NCBI RefSeq assembly: GCF_003149085.1
Contig: NZ_QGDT01000001.1
Coordinates: 806,001-870,000, forward strand
Direction: 5' to 3'
Length of the DNA: 64,000 bases
From: Dyadobacter jejuensis
GTDB taxonomy: Bacteria > Bacteroidota > Bacteroidia > Cytophagales > Spirosomataceae
The translations under genes and the position numbers were made by a program. Shown here one piece after another: positions 34,766 to 44,173 of this stretch. The notes under the pieces were generated by a model. That model saw only the letters and a list, made by a program, of their open reading frames with translations, searched no databases and was not told the origin of the DNA. Within the stretch, counting starts at the first letter, position 1. The number at the start of each line of letters is the position of its first letter.

Positions 34766-34773
34766 CAAAAGTA
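34766..34773 (-). promoter_or_regulatory. -7 promoter element of tsaD
   Basis: TACTTTTG on the - strand matches TAnnTTTG, 23 bp upstream of the tsaD start. Confidence 0.5.
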
Positions 34774-34849
34774 AGCATTAATATACAGTGATGGATAGGT
34801 AATCCAACGAATTGGCGAGAGGAAGGGCCGTTTATCATCGTAAAATTTT

Positions 34850-37800
34850 ATGACAACATTCCTTAAGGAACTATTTAATGGACTCGTAGTGGTATTCATC
34901 TTTGCCTTGCTGGCATTGGGGATTTGTACCATTGCTTTACAATTCCCTTCTGTTCAGACCCGCGCGGTACGGTATGCAACCCATAGCATTTCCGATAAGC
35001 TGGGTTACCCTGTGGGGATACAGCGGGTCAACATCAAATGGTTCGATGTGGTATCTCTCGAAGGGGTGTCGGTAAAAGATACCAGCCAAAAAGAAATGAT
35101 AGATGTGGGCCGGATCGACGTGAACCTCAATCTTTCACAGTTGATTCAAGAGTCGGACCGCGATATTCATTTAGATGAGGTGAATGTATACCAGCCCAAG
35201 GTAAAGTTGGTGGTGGTGCCCGAGGCTGGCATGTTAAATATCGATGGATTTATAGAGCGCATCGCCGAACTCACCGCTCCGGCCACTCCGCGCCCGCCCA
35301 ATGCGCCAGAAAATAACATTCCCTTTACCATTGGCAAGTCCAAGGTCACCGACGGGAGCCTTTCTTACGACGACCCGAGGATGGAACGCCGGAGGGGTAG
35401 TCGGGTGTTCGACTATTCGCATTTTACATTGGAGGGGATTTCTGGAGATCTGAAAGACTTTCTGGTGCAAGGGGATACCATCTCTTTCGATGCTACGGGG
35501 TTGAAGGCCCAGGATGTGCAAACCGGTCTGCGCATGCATCGGTTAAATACCAATTTTTTGTTTTGCCAAAAGAAGATGGAACTCAACGACCTAGATGCTT
35601 TTATAGGGAGTTCTCATATTCAGGATCAGGTCGCCTTTTACTATAACCGGTCGGGGGAGTTAGGCGATTTTAACCATAAGGTGTTTATCAAAGGCCGCCT
35701 GCACGACAGCCGGATTAGCTCCCAGGATCTGGGCTTGTTCTCGACCTACGTGGACGCTCTAGATGAGACCTGGCTGGTGTCGGGGGCATTCAATGGCAAG
35801 GTAGACGATTTTGTCTTTAGCCATTCTAGCTTACAATTTGGGTCGGGAAGTATCGTCAAAGGGGATTTGGGTTTTAAGGGCTTGCCCGACCTGGATCGGG
35901 TAAGGATGGACTTACGCCTGGAAGATACCCGGATCCTGCCTACAGATATTGTACAGTATTATCCCGATCTGCCGATAAATAACCTGGAGAAATTTGGCCT
36001 GTCTACTATTTCAGGACATTATGATGGGGACTTGACTGATTTTACCATCAAAGCCCAAGTGCTGTCCGAATTGGGAAGCACCAATTTTGACCTGCTGTTT
36101 CATGTGGTCGACAGCCAGTCTACCACCTATAAGGGAACCGTGCAGACGAAGGGTTTCGACCTCGGCCGCCTGCTGGAGGATCCTGCAACCTACCAAAAGC
36201 TCGATTTTGAGGGGAGCATCGCCGGTAAAGGACTCGCTTTGGCGTATGCCTCTACCCAGATGGACGGTCGTATCAGTAAAATCGGTTTTAAGAATTATGC
36301 CTACCAAAATATTAAGCTGAAAGGCAATCTTCAAAATCAATATTTTCATGGTGGCGTCAGCGCCCGAGATAGCAATTTTGTTTTCGATCTGAATGGGGAG
36401 TTTGATCTCTCCCAGGCTCAAAATTATTTCGATGTGCGGGGCTCGGTGGCCCGGGCCAATCTTCGGGAAATGGGGTTCTCCAAGGATAGTATCACCCTCT
36501 CCACCGATTTGGACGTGAAGCTTAGCGGCAATGATATCGACGAATTGATGGGGAAAGCCTTTTTGTTGAATACCTTTTTGTTACATACCGGCAACGGTCG
36601 GAATTTGGTGGTGGACTCCCTGTCTTTTTCCTCCAGCATGGACCAAGGGCAACGGACCTTATCGCTCAATAGCGAATTCCTGACGGCCTACCTAAAGGGG
36701 GACTTCCTGCCCACGGAAGCCTGGCAGGACGTCACCAGGCTTCTGGAGGAGTATAAGCTATATTTTTTCGATACGGAAGTCAACCGACAGCACTACTACG
36801 CCCAAAAGCCACGCCAACAGGTCAAAAAACGATACCGAATCGACTATGGTGTGGATACCAAGGACCTTACCAATTTCTTTTCGTTCCTAAGTCCCGACTT
36901 GTCCATTTCTAAGGGCGCCCAGGTTCGGGGCAATTTTAGGCTGGACCAAACCGCTTTTCTGTCGATGAACTTCCTGGCCGATACCTTGAGCTATGGCCAC
37001 AGCCAATTTGTAAAAACGGAAATTGACCTGGCCACCTCCAAATATACCAACAGCTCGGAAGTACTGGCGTCGATGTTGGTCTTGTCCGATCATCAACGGA
37101 TCAGCCAGCTGGTGCCCACCAAAAATTTGGTGTTTGAAGGGGCCTGGGATGTGGATCATATCGATTTTAATGGGGGGCTCCGCCAGGAGGGAAGCACCAA
37201 TAATGCCAACTTGAATGGAGAGATCCGCTTTTTGTCCGATGGGCTGACGGTTGGGTTTAGTAACTCCAAGCTCAATCTGCTGGAGGAGGTATGGGAAGTA
37301 CCTACCAACGGGCAGTTACTATTTAATGGTTCGGATATCCAATTCAAAAATTTGGGTTTGGTGAGTGGGAAGCAGCGTTTGGGCGTCAACGGGATCATCA
37401 GCGCCGATCCCATGAAGTCCTTGGTGCTCGATGTACGTAACTTTAAGCTAAGTTCTTTGAATCCCTTGTTCGATACCCGGTTGTCGGGGATCATGGATGG
37501 GACGGCCAAGCTGCGGGATGTGTACAATAACTTACAGCTCGATACCCAGACCAAAATAGAAGGGCTGGGCTATGGGAAATACGAATTTGGGAATTTTGCC
37601 GCTGCCGGCGATTGGGACCCCGTCTCGGGAGAACTCATCGTAGAGGCGATTTTAAATAAAAACCTTAAAAAGGTTTTTGATATCACCGGCGTATACAAGC
37701 CTAAAGCCCCCGTGAATTCCCTGAACTTAAAGGCCAATTTGAGGCAGTTTGAGCTCAAAGCCCTGGAGCCCTTCGCTGGGGGGCTGGTGTCGGAAGTAGG

Positions 37801-39430
37801 AGGGGCTGTAATGGGAGCGATAGGGGTGAAAGGCAGCCTGATGGCGCCTATCCTGGAGGGGACGCTTCAGGTGGAGCAAGGTAAAATGAAGTTCGACTAT
37901 CTACAATCGGTTTTTACCTTTAGCGATCAGATCAATATTAGGGAGGGGGAGTTTTCGGTTAACAACATGGTGCTTACCGATCCCGATGGCAATACGGCCG
38001 TGGTGCGGGGAGGCGTGTACCACGACGGCTTCAAATATTTCTCCTTAGGCTTTAACGCCGACCTGAAGGGTTTTAAAATCCTTAACACCAGTCCTAAAAA
38101 TGGGGATTCATTTTATGGTACTGCTTATGTTACTGGGCCTGTTAGCGTATTTGGGAATATCAACAAGCTGAATATAGAGGCCAATGCCACCAGCAATAAG
38201 GGTACCAAAATATATATTCCACTCGACGGAGCCACGGAGGTCGCTACCCAGGATTATATCCAATTTGTAAGCCAACTTCCCCGGCAGGATGGGACCGCTC
38301 AGGGGGCTGACCCGGCCATGGAGAAGACTTTGAGTGGGGTTAAAATGGATTTTAATTTCAACCTTACTCCCGACGCCCAGTGTGAAATTATATTTGACCG
38401 GCAAACGGGCGATCTCATCAGTGGGGTAGGTAGTGGACGTATTAATATGAATATCGATACTCAAGGCGATTTTACGATGTCGGGGACCTATGAAATAGAA
38501 AGGGGTAATTATGATTTTAGCCTTCAAAATGTGATTAGTAAGCGGTTTACCATTAAGCCAGGGAGTAGGATCGTGTGGTCGGGCGACCCGTATGGCGCAC
38601 AGTTGGACGTCAAAGCGGGTTATACCCAATCGGTATCCCTGTTGGGCGTGTTGCCAAGCAATACGACGGGCACGACCAACGACGCCCTGTCGCGCCGTTA
38701 CCCTGTGGAGGTGACCATTGGGCTGTCCGATAAACTCCTCGCCCCGCAGATCAAGTATGACCTGAAGATTCTCGACAACCCTACCTTGAGTTCTAATAAC
38801 TACCAGGGCTATCTGGAGGCCTTTCAAAATAAGTTGAGGACCAACGAGCAGGAGCTCAGCAGGCAGGTGACCAGCCTTTTGGTATTGAATCAGTTGCAAC
38901 CCGAAACGAACCTGGTAAATCAAACATCGGGGCAGAATTTCCTAGGCAATAGCATCAGCGAGCTGGTGTCCAATCAGATCAGTCGATGGGCTTCGGAGAT
39001 CAATGAGAATTTGGAGGTAGGGGTGTCAGGACTGTCTTTGGACCAAAATGCACTCAATAACATACAGTTAAGATTCTCCTATCGGTTTCTTAACGACCGT
39101 TTCCGGGTAACCCGTGATGGGCGCATCAGCAATGGCAGCGTTGGGGGAGTCACTACCTATAATGCCGCCAGCTTATTAGGAGAGTGGACCCTGGAGTATT
39201 GGCTTAACCGCAGCGGGTCGGTCAGGGTGAAGGCCTATAATAGGAACATACAGAATTCCTTTTATTTAAACAGTTTTACGACCGGAGGCGTAAGTATGCA
39301 GTTTACCCATAGTTTCAACAGGTTTGTACCCCTTCCCAAACCGGGACTGGAGCCGACTCCCAGCTCCGAAGATTCGCTATCCGAAGCAGAAAACAAAGAG
39401 AAGTGGGCTGCCGATAGACCCATCCAATAG
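34850..39430 (+). CDS. tamB: Translocation/assembly module TamB-like AsmA/DUF490 protein
   Basis: This 1526-residue protein has one N-terminal membrane helix (about 10-32) and a very long extracytoplasmic beta-rich region of repeats. The C-terminal DUF490/TamB domain contains GVGSGRINMNIDTQGDFTMSGTYEIE-type strands, MYI-like LNQLQPE and a final beta hairpin. TamB proteins bridge inner and outer membranes in lipid transport and outer-membrane protein assembly. No TamA-like barrel gene is adjacent in this window. The acidic C-terminal tail (SEDSLSEAENKEKWAADRP) is less conserved. Confidence 0.88.
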   Translation: MTTFLKELFNGLVVVFIFALLALGICTIALQFPSVQTRAVRYATHSISDKLGYPVGIQRVNIKWFDVVSLEGVSVKDTSQKEMIDVGRIDVNLNLSQLIQESDRDIHLDEVNVYQPKVKLVVVPEAGMLNIDGFIERIAELTAPATPRPPNAPENNIPFTIGKSKVTDGSLSYDDPRMERRRGSRVFDYSHFTLEGISGDLKDFLVQGDTISFDATGLKAQDVQTGLRMHRLNTNFLFCQKKMELNDLDAFIGSSHIQDQVAFYYNRSGELGDFNHKVFIKGRLHDSRISSQDLGLFSTYVDALDETWLVSGAFNGKVDDFVFSHSSLQFGSGSIVKGDLGFKGLPDLDRVRMDLRLEDTRILPTDIVQYYPDLPINNLEKFGLSTISGHYDGDLTDFTIKAQVLSELGSTNFDLLFHVVDSQSTTYKGTVQTKGFDLGRLLEDPATYQKLDFEGSIAGKGLALAYASTQMDGRISKIGFKNYAYQNIKLKGNLQNQYFHGGVSARDSNFVFDLNGEFDLSQAQNYFDVRGSVARANLREMGFSKDSITLSTDLDVKLSGNDIDELMGKAFLLNTFLLHTGNGRNLVVDSLSFSSSMDQGQRTLSLNSEFLTAYLKGDFLPTEAWQDVTRLLEEYKLYFFDTEVNRQHYYAQKPRQQVKKRYRIDYGVDTKDLTNFFSFLSPDLSISKGAQVRGNFRLDQTAFLSMNFLADTLSYGHSQFVKTEIDLATSKYTNSSEVLASMLVLSDHQRISQLVPTKNLVFEGAWDVDHIDFNGGLRQEGSTNNANLNGEIRFLSDGLTVGFSNSKLNLLEEVWEVPTNGQLLFNGSDIQFKNLGLVSGKQRLGVNGIISADPMKSLVLDVRNFKLSSLNPLFDTRLSGIMDGTAKLRDVYNNLQLDTQTKIEGLGYGKYEFGNFAAAGDWDPVSGELIVEAILNKNLKKVFDITGVYKPKAPVNSLNLKANLRQFELKALEPFAGGLVSEVGGAVMGAIGVKGSLMAPILEGTLQVEQGKMKFDYLQSVFTFSDQINIREGEFSVNNMVLTDPDGNTAVVRGGVYHDGFKYFSLGFNADLKGFKILNTSPKNGDSFYGTAYVTGPVSVFGNINKLNIEANATSNKGTKIYIPLDGATEVATQDYIQFVSQLPRQDGTAQGADPAMEKTLSGVKMDFNFNLTPDAQCEIIFDRQTGDLISGVGSGRINMNIDTQGDFTMSGTYEIERGNYDFSLQNVISKRFTIKPGSRIVWSGDPYGAQLDVKAGYTQSVSLLGVLPSNTTGTTNDALSRRYPVEVTIGLSDKLLAPQIKYDLKILDNPTLSSNNYQGYLEAFQNKLRTNEQELSRQVTSLLVLNQLQPETNLVNQTSGQNFLGNSISELVSNQISRWASEINENLEVGVSGLSLDQNALNNIQLRFSYRFLNDRFRVTRDGRISNGSVGGVTTYNAASLLGEWTLEYWLNRSGSVRVKAYNRNIQNSFYLNSFTTGGVSMQFTHSFNRFVPLPKPGLEPTPSSEDSLSEAENKEKWAADRPIQ

Positions 39431-39469
39431 GTCATGGGAATAACGGCAGCGATGCCCTGTGGCTAGCTC

Positions 39470-39985
39470 TTATCTCGTGAGCTCCTGCTTAATAGCATGA
39501 ATGCGCTGGTTGAAGTCGATTTCCTCGAAGTGAATCCCTGGTACGCATGTCGCTTGTAAATACTCCATAATAGGCTGGGGGTGAGGGACTCTCCGACCAT
39601 TCTCGATGCTTACGTGTTTGGAGGTAGACCATAATACGGTTTTTAATTCGGTTTTTTGGTCGTTGGTCATGAAATACTCTGTCACCATAGTGTCCTCATT
39701 ATAATGAATCACCCTGGAGGTAATTCGAACCCATTCGCTGATCTTGGCGGGCCTTACGTAGGCGATTTGGTGCTGGTACACCACCCAACTGGTACGCAAC
39801 TCCCGGAACATGGCTTCGTAGCTGAACCCGTAAAGCTTGGATACCTGGTCTTCTCGAGCATTGAAAAAATAATCGAAATACTTAGAGTTATTGAGGTGCA
39901 TCAGGGGGTCGCAGTCCTGAAAACGAATAATCATTCTGGACTCGGCCTCTATGGGCATATTGGCAAGATCTACTGTAAAAAGCAT
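39470..39985 (-). CDS. Acyl-CoA thioesterase, 4HBT hotdog fold
   Basis: This 171-residue hotdog-fold protein contains RFQDCDPLMHLNNSKYFDYF, where the Asp in the D-x-(L/M)-x-H-x-NN region is the catalytic residue of the 4-hydroxybenzoyl-CoA thioesterase family. It would hydrolyse acyl-CoA or acyl-ACP; the chain preference is unknown. ATG 39985 is used, but ATG 39958 (MPIEAESRM) may be the true start. It lies on the - strand between tamB and a small lipoprotein gene. Confidence 0.82.
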   Translation of the reverse strand: MLFTVDLANMPIEAESRMIIRFQDCDPLMHLNNSKYFDYFFNAREDQVSKLYGFSYEAMFRELRTSWVVYQHQIAYVRPAKISEWVRITSRVIHYNEDTMVTEYFMTNDQKTELKTVLWSTSKHVSIENGRRVPHPQPIMEYLQATCVPGIHFEEIDFNQRIHAIKQELTR

Positions 39986-40018
39986 ATTTCGAAAGGATTG
40001 ACTAAGACGAGCTTCTGT

Positions 40019-40405
40019 TTATTGACCTCTGTACCGAACGGCTATTCCACTGAGCATATAGCCTTCTTTGCTGATGGAGGTATAATACTTGTATTTAACT
40101 TCTATAAGGGCATCTGCTCCTATTTTCTGAGCTTTTAACACCAGTTTAGCCAATAGGAGTTCCTTCGTCCTGGCATCGTTACCCCGCATCAACATTTTTT
40201 TATCCGTGGTTTGTCCCGCTGTCAGGGAGTCCTCGCTCCCGATTTCAATCAGTCCGATTTCCGAATAGGGACGATCGACCGCCTGGTTTTCGTAAAAAAC
40301 ATCTATGGGGTATTTAGTGGAGCTGGAGATGGGTATGGCGCAGCTAATGACCCCCAATAGGAGCAGCAGGAATAAGGCACTGTGTTGTTTTTTAGGTTTG
40401 TTCAT
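40019..40405 (-). CDS. Small lipoprotein of unknown function
   Basis: This 128-residue protein has a lipoprotein signal (ALFLLLLLGVISC, lipidation at Cys22). The mature part has NDARTKELLLAKLVLKAQKIGADALIEVKYKYY, resembling the 'helix then beta' pattern of YbjQ/heavy-metal-type small folds, but the match is weak. Function is not recognised. It is 33 bp upstream of the thioesterase gene and could be cotranscribed. Confidence 0.72.
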   Translation of the reverse strand: MNKPKKQHSALFLLLLLGVISCAIPISSSTKYPIDVFYENQAVDRPYSEIGLIEIGSEDSLTAGQTTDKKMLMRGNDARTKELLLAKLVLKAQKIGADALIEVKYKYYTSISKEGYMLSGIAVRYRGQ

Positions 40406-40914
40406 GGGTTGGTGTTTGTAAAACTCTTAAATACCCGGTTCGGGTCTTTGATTTATATTCGATGGGTTTAAATAAACTGTGGCAAAGCCCCATTTTATTT
40501 AAAGTCATTTTTTGTCTGTCATCTGGGGGGCTAGTTTATAAGCTCCTCGAGCGATTTCCTACCAATGGTTAAAATTAGGGCAAATAGCCAGGTTAAGCAA
40601 ACGCCCCGCCTGCGCTAAACTAGGATAATAAAATGTGATTTTTGAATATCATGAGAAAGTTTGGCCATAGTGGAAGGATATTTGGCATATTAACCCTTTC
40701 TTAATTCCGATATTTGATGGTCCCTTTATACCTTTACGGGGTAGTATATTTTAGTTGATTTGATTGGCCGCTAGAGGTACCCGATAGGAGTGCTGAATGG
40801 CTATCACTAGTATGGCAAATATTTGACGCAAGGAGTACCGCTTATCTGCCGACATTTGCTGGTAAAAAATGGTTTTAATATTGTTTTATTCTTTTATTTA
40901 ATAATTTTTTGATT
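40406..40914. other. Non-coding gap of about 500 bp
   Basis: The region is AT-rich, with no ORF of coding character and no strong hairpin. It must contain the promoters of the lipoprotein gene (leftward) and the phosphatase gene (rightward); no clear consensus was found. Confidence 0.5.
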
Positions 40915-42567
40915 TTGAGAAAAATAACACTTTGGGTGCTTTTTTGTGCAGTATGTTGCATGGGGCAAGCACAGGCTCAGGCCAAGAAAACCACTAAAAC
41001 CTCCAGTTTGGCCCGTCCAAAATTGGTGGTAGGGATTGTAGTAGACCAGATGCGCTACGATTATCTCTATCGGTACTATGACCTATACACTGAAGGAGGG
41101 ATCAAACGGATGATGAATGAAGGGTTTAATTTCCGTAATACGCATTACGGTTATGCCATTACGGTGACTGCCGCCGGTCATTCTTCCATATACACAGGGT
41201 CGGTTCCGGCTATCAACGGTATTGTAGGCAACGAATGGTACGACCGAGTTAGTGGGCAAGGCGTCTATTGTGTTGATGACAGCACGGTAGCTACAGTGGG
41301 TAGCGATAACGTGTCGGTAGGGAAGATGTCGCCTCGGAACATGTATACGAGTACGGTGACCGATCAACTTCGTATTGCTACCAATTTCAGAGCCAAAACT
41401 ATTGGGGTAGCTATTAAGGATCGCGGTTCTATTTTACCGGCAGGCTATTCCGCCAACGGCTCCTACTGGTTCGACTCCAAGACGGGGAACTGGGTGACCA
41501 GCACCTATTATATGGATGCCCTTCCACAATGGGTGGTCGATTATAATAATCTTAAAAAGCCTGCTGAATACCTGCGTAAGGGATGGGAGCTGCTTTTACC
41601 GGCTGAGGCCTATACCCAAAGTACTGTCGACGACGTTCCCTGGGAAGGTGTATTGCAGGGGTCGACCCGTCCGGTCTTTCCCTATGAGTTGGCCGGAACG
41701 GCTGGCAATGCCTACGATATAGTTTCCAATACGCCTTGGGGAAATACCATCACCAAAGAAATGGCCATAGCCGCTATTAAGGGGGAGAATTTGGGAAGGA
41801 ACGGAGAGACGGACTTTTTGGCCGTAAGTTTCTCTTCTCCCGACAAGATTGGCCATAGGGTAGGGCCCAACTCCATTGAGCAGCAAGATAATTTCTTACG
41901 CCTCGATCGGGAGTTTGCCGACTTGTTTAGTTTCCTAGATACTTGGGTAGGGAAGGGCGAGTATACCGTCTTTTTGTCGGCCGACCATGGTGTGGCCGAT
42001 GTGCCGGGCTTCGCTCAGGCCAACAAATTGCCAGGTGGATTAATGAGCTCTTCGGCTATCAATAAGGCGATACAAACAACAATGACCGAAAAATTTGGAT
42101 CAGAGAATTATATTATAGCTCAAGAGAACTACCAGTTATATCTCGATCATGGCTTGCTGGCTAAGAAAGGGTTTACAGTGGCTCAGGTGAAAGATGCTAT
42201 CCGGGAGGCTTTGTTGCCGATGGAGGGCATCGCCGATGTTTTGAACTTGAATGAGTTGAATTCTGGCTCGGTAAATGCCTATCAAGCCGAATTATTCAAA
42301 AATAATGTTCATGCCAAGAGAAGCGGTGATATTCAGATTATGATTCAGCCAGGCTATCTGTTTGGGTCTAAAACGGGAACTTCCCATGGCACGCCCTATA
42401 ATTATGATACCCATGTGCCGTTTGTGATGTTCGGTTGGGGGGTCAAAAAAGGAGAAACTCTAAGAAGGACTTCTGTTTGCGATATTGCACCCACCCTATC
42501 GGCCTTGCTCCATATTCTGCCCCCAAATGGCAGTATAGGTTTGCCGGCAGAGGAAGCCTTGAAATAG
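40915..42567 (+). CDS. pafA: PafA-type alkaline phosphatase
   Basis: From TTG 40915 the product has 550 residues with a signal peptide (MRKITLWVLFCAVCCMGQAQAQA). No ATG is available near this N terminus. The catalytic region is ITVTAAGHSSIYTG, where Thr85 is the expected nucleophile, as in the Thr-based PafA enzymes. GNEWYD supplies the Asn. The zinc ligands lie in VDQMRYD, SPDKIGHRVG, SADHGV and SHGTPYN. It is a secreted phosphomonoesterase that releases phosphate in the periplasm or outside. A strong hairpin follows it. Confidence 0.9.
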   Translation: MRKITLWVLFCAVCCMGQAQAQAKKTTKTSSLARPKLVVGIVVDQMRYDYLYRYYDLYTEGGIKRMMNEGFNFRNTHYGYAITVTAAGHSSIYTGSVPAINGIVGNEWYDRVSGQGVYCVDDSTVATVGSDNVSVGKMSPRNMYTSTVTDQLRIATNFRAKTIGVAIKDRGSILPAGYSANGSYWFDSKTGNWVTSTYYMDALPQWVVDYNNLKKPAEYLRKGWELLLPAEAYTQSTVDDVPWEGVLQGSTRPVFPYELAGTAGNAYDIVSNTPWGNTITKEMAIAAIKGENLGRNGETDFLAVSFSSPDKIGHRVGPNSIEQQDNFLRLDREFADLFSFLDTWVGKGEYTVFLSADHGVADVPGFAQANKLPGGLMSSSAINKAIQTTMTEKFGSENYIIAQENYQLYLDHGLLAKKGFTVAQVKDAIREALLPMEGIADVLNLNELNSGSVNAYQAELFKNNVHAKRSGDIQIMIQPGYLFGSKTGTSHGTPYNYDTHVPFVMFGWGVKKGETLRRTSVCDIAPTLSALLHILPPNGSIGLPAEEALK

Positions 42568-42595
42568 GTTCGAAAACCTTATTAAGGTAAAAAAG

Positions 42596-42627
42596 CGGGA
42601 CGCCGTCCGGTTAAAGGCGGCGTCCCG
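42596..42627 (+). terminator. Terminator after pafA
   Basis: cgggacgccg and cggcgtcccg form a perfect 10-bp stem with a 12-base loop, 28 bp after the stop codon. A short A-rich context follows, not a classic T run. Confidence 0.65.
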
Positions 42628-42635
42628 TGAAACTA

Positions 42636-42653
42636 AAGGCGGCGCGCCGCCTT
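42636..42653. repeat. 18-bp perfect palindrome aaggcggcgcgccgcctt
   Basis: This GC-rich palindrome lies in the convergent gap between pafA and the NfeD gene. It is adjacent to the second copy of the cggcagt heptad repeat (42669-42693). Confidence 0.75.
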
Positions 42654-42668
42654 GTTAAAGGTTAAAAA

Positions 42669-42693
42669 GCCGACTGCCGAAAGCCGACTGCCG
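42669..42693 (-). repeat. Second copy of the cggcagt heptad repeat
   Basis: On the - strand, cggcagt and cggcttt units alternate (two each). These are the same 7-mers as the array at 3162, here directly downstream of the NfeD stop region. Confidence 0.7.
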
Positions 42694-42694
42694 C

Positions 42695-43135
42695 CTAGGA
42701 TTCCACCACAATGAGCACAATGCCTCTGGCTTCTATAATCTTCACCTTGCTCCCAGCGCTAATGGGGGTTTTATTTGAAGACAATGCGATCCATTCGGCA
42801 CCACGGTAGTAAATTTTACCTTCTTTCCCTCCATCAATATCTTTGATCACCATGGCCGTTTCGCCTACAAACTCGGAGTATTCGTGTTGCTTACCTTTTC
42901 CTCCCAGGAGGCGTCGTGCATGCTTGCGGAGTAGCAGCATCGATGATAAGGAAATGACGGAAAAGGCGACGATTTGTATTTCGATTCCTGGTAATATGCC
43001 GAGTATGGCCAGCAAAGCCGTTAATAATGCCCCTATGGAGAAGAACACAAAAACCAATACGACACTTATCAACTCCAGGACTAGCATGATGAGTCCTACA
43101 ATTAACCAGATTTGAGGTAGAGACAGGTCTATCAT
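42695..43135 (-). CDS. NfeD-like membrane protein
   Basis: This 146-residue protein has two to three N-terminal membrane helices (IWLIVGLIMLVLELIS and a second near 30-60) and a C-terminal OB-fold NfeD domain (GETAMVIKDIDGGKEGKIYYRGAEW) of the short NfeD1b/YbbK type. Such proteins work with SPFH proteins in membrane organisation and protein quality control. The start codon overlaps the stop codon of the upstream SPFH gene by one base (TAATG), so the two are translated together. Confidence 0.9.
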   Translation of the reverse strand: MIDLSLPQIWLIVGLIMLVLELISVVLVFVFFSIGALLTALLAILGILPGIEIQIVAFSVISLSSMLLLRKHARRLLGGKGKQHEYSEFVGETAMVIKDIDGGKEGKIYYRGAEWIALSSNKTPISAGSKVKIIEARGIVLIVVES

Positions 43136-44046
43136 TATTTCTTTTGGTCAGATTTTACTACTGTAAGGGCCGTGGCTATCAGTGAGCCTATGTCGGCGAG
43201 GTTTGAGGGAAGTATAAGCGTGTTACCCTCCTTGGCCAACTTGCCGAACTGTTCTACATAGTTCTCGGCCACTTTGAGCTGTACGGCCTCCATCCCTCCT
43301 TCTTTTTGTATGGCCTCGGCCACCAGCCTAATCCCTTCGGCATTGGCTTCGGCAACGGAGCGGATGGCCGCCGCTTCACCTTCAGCTTCATTGATCTGCC
43401 GTAACCGCAGAGCTTCCGACTCCAGCACGACTTTTTGCTTTTGTCCTTCGGCAACATTTATAGCTGCCTGTTTTTCTCCATCCGATTGCAGGATCACCGA
43501 ACGCCTTTCACGCTCTGCCTGCATTTGTTTTTCCATGGCGATCAATACACTTTGGGGAGGCGTGATGTTCTTGATTTCATAGCGCAGCACTTTTACCCCC
43601 CAACCTATTGCCGCTTCGTCGATACTATCGACTACGGCCCTATTAATGATCATCCGTTCTTCGAAGGTTTTATCGAGGTCCAGTTTTCCTATTTCGCTAC
43701 GCATGGTCGTTTGGGCCAATTGGATAACGGCAAAAGTATAATCTGAAATACCATAAGCGGCCTTTTTAGGGTCTATCACCTGTATAAAGATGACCCCATC
43801 CATACGCACTTGGACGTTGTCGCGGGTGATACAGATCTGCTCGGGAATGTCTATGGCCGCTTCTTTCAAATTGTATTTATAGGCTACGCGGTCGAAAAAC
43901 GGGATGATGAAGTTGATACCCGGCTGGAGCACGGTATAAAATTTCCCGAGCCGTTCCAGTACGTAGGCTTTTTGTTGGGGAACCACCTTCACAGTCATCA
44001 GGATGGTCAATACCACCAGGACGAGGAGAATAACGAATGCAGGCAT
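43135..44046 (-). CDS. SPFH/stomatin-family protein (QmcA-like)
   Basis: This 303-residue protein has one N-terminal membrane helix (about 3-20), an SPFH domain (VPQQKAYVLERLGKFYTVL to about 190), then a long Ala/Glu-rich coiled coil (EGQKQKVVLESEALRLRQIN) and a short C-terminal tail. It is the slipin/stomatin type that forms large rings in the inner membrane. Together with the overlapping nfeD gene it forms a typical two-gene operon. Confidence 0.93.
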   Translation of the reverse strand: MPAFVILLVLVVLTILMTVKVVPQQKAYVLERLGKFYTVLQPGINFIIPFFDRVAYKYNLKEAAIDIPEQICITRDNVQVRMDGVIFIQVIDPKKAAYGISDYTFAVIQLAQTTMRSEIGKLDLDKTFEERMIINRAVVDSIDEAAIGWGVKVLRYEIKNITPPQSVLIAMEKQMQAERERRSVILQSDGEKQAAINVAEGQKQKVVLESEALRLRQINEAEGEAAAIRSVAEANAEGIRLVAEAIQKEGGMEAVQLKVAENYVEQFGKLAKEGNTLILPSNLADIGSLIATALTVVKSDQKK

Positions 44047-44173
44047 AGTAAGTAGAGGTTTGTTTATTTTTTATGAAATTAGGTCTAATCTCAAGGGTTT
44101 CCTAAGTAACTGGTACCAACGATCTTTCTAGATGGGCTATCGGCCGCTTAGGAGGATGGATGGTATTGTTGAT

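Noticed and set aside
34744..34932. N-terminal extension of TsaD
   Set aside because: It spans the tamB/tsaD divergent promoter region and has no similarity to TsaD, which starts at MNILAIESSCDE.
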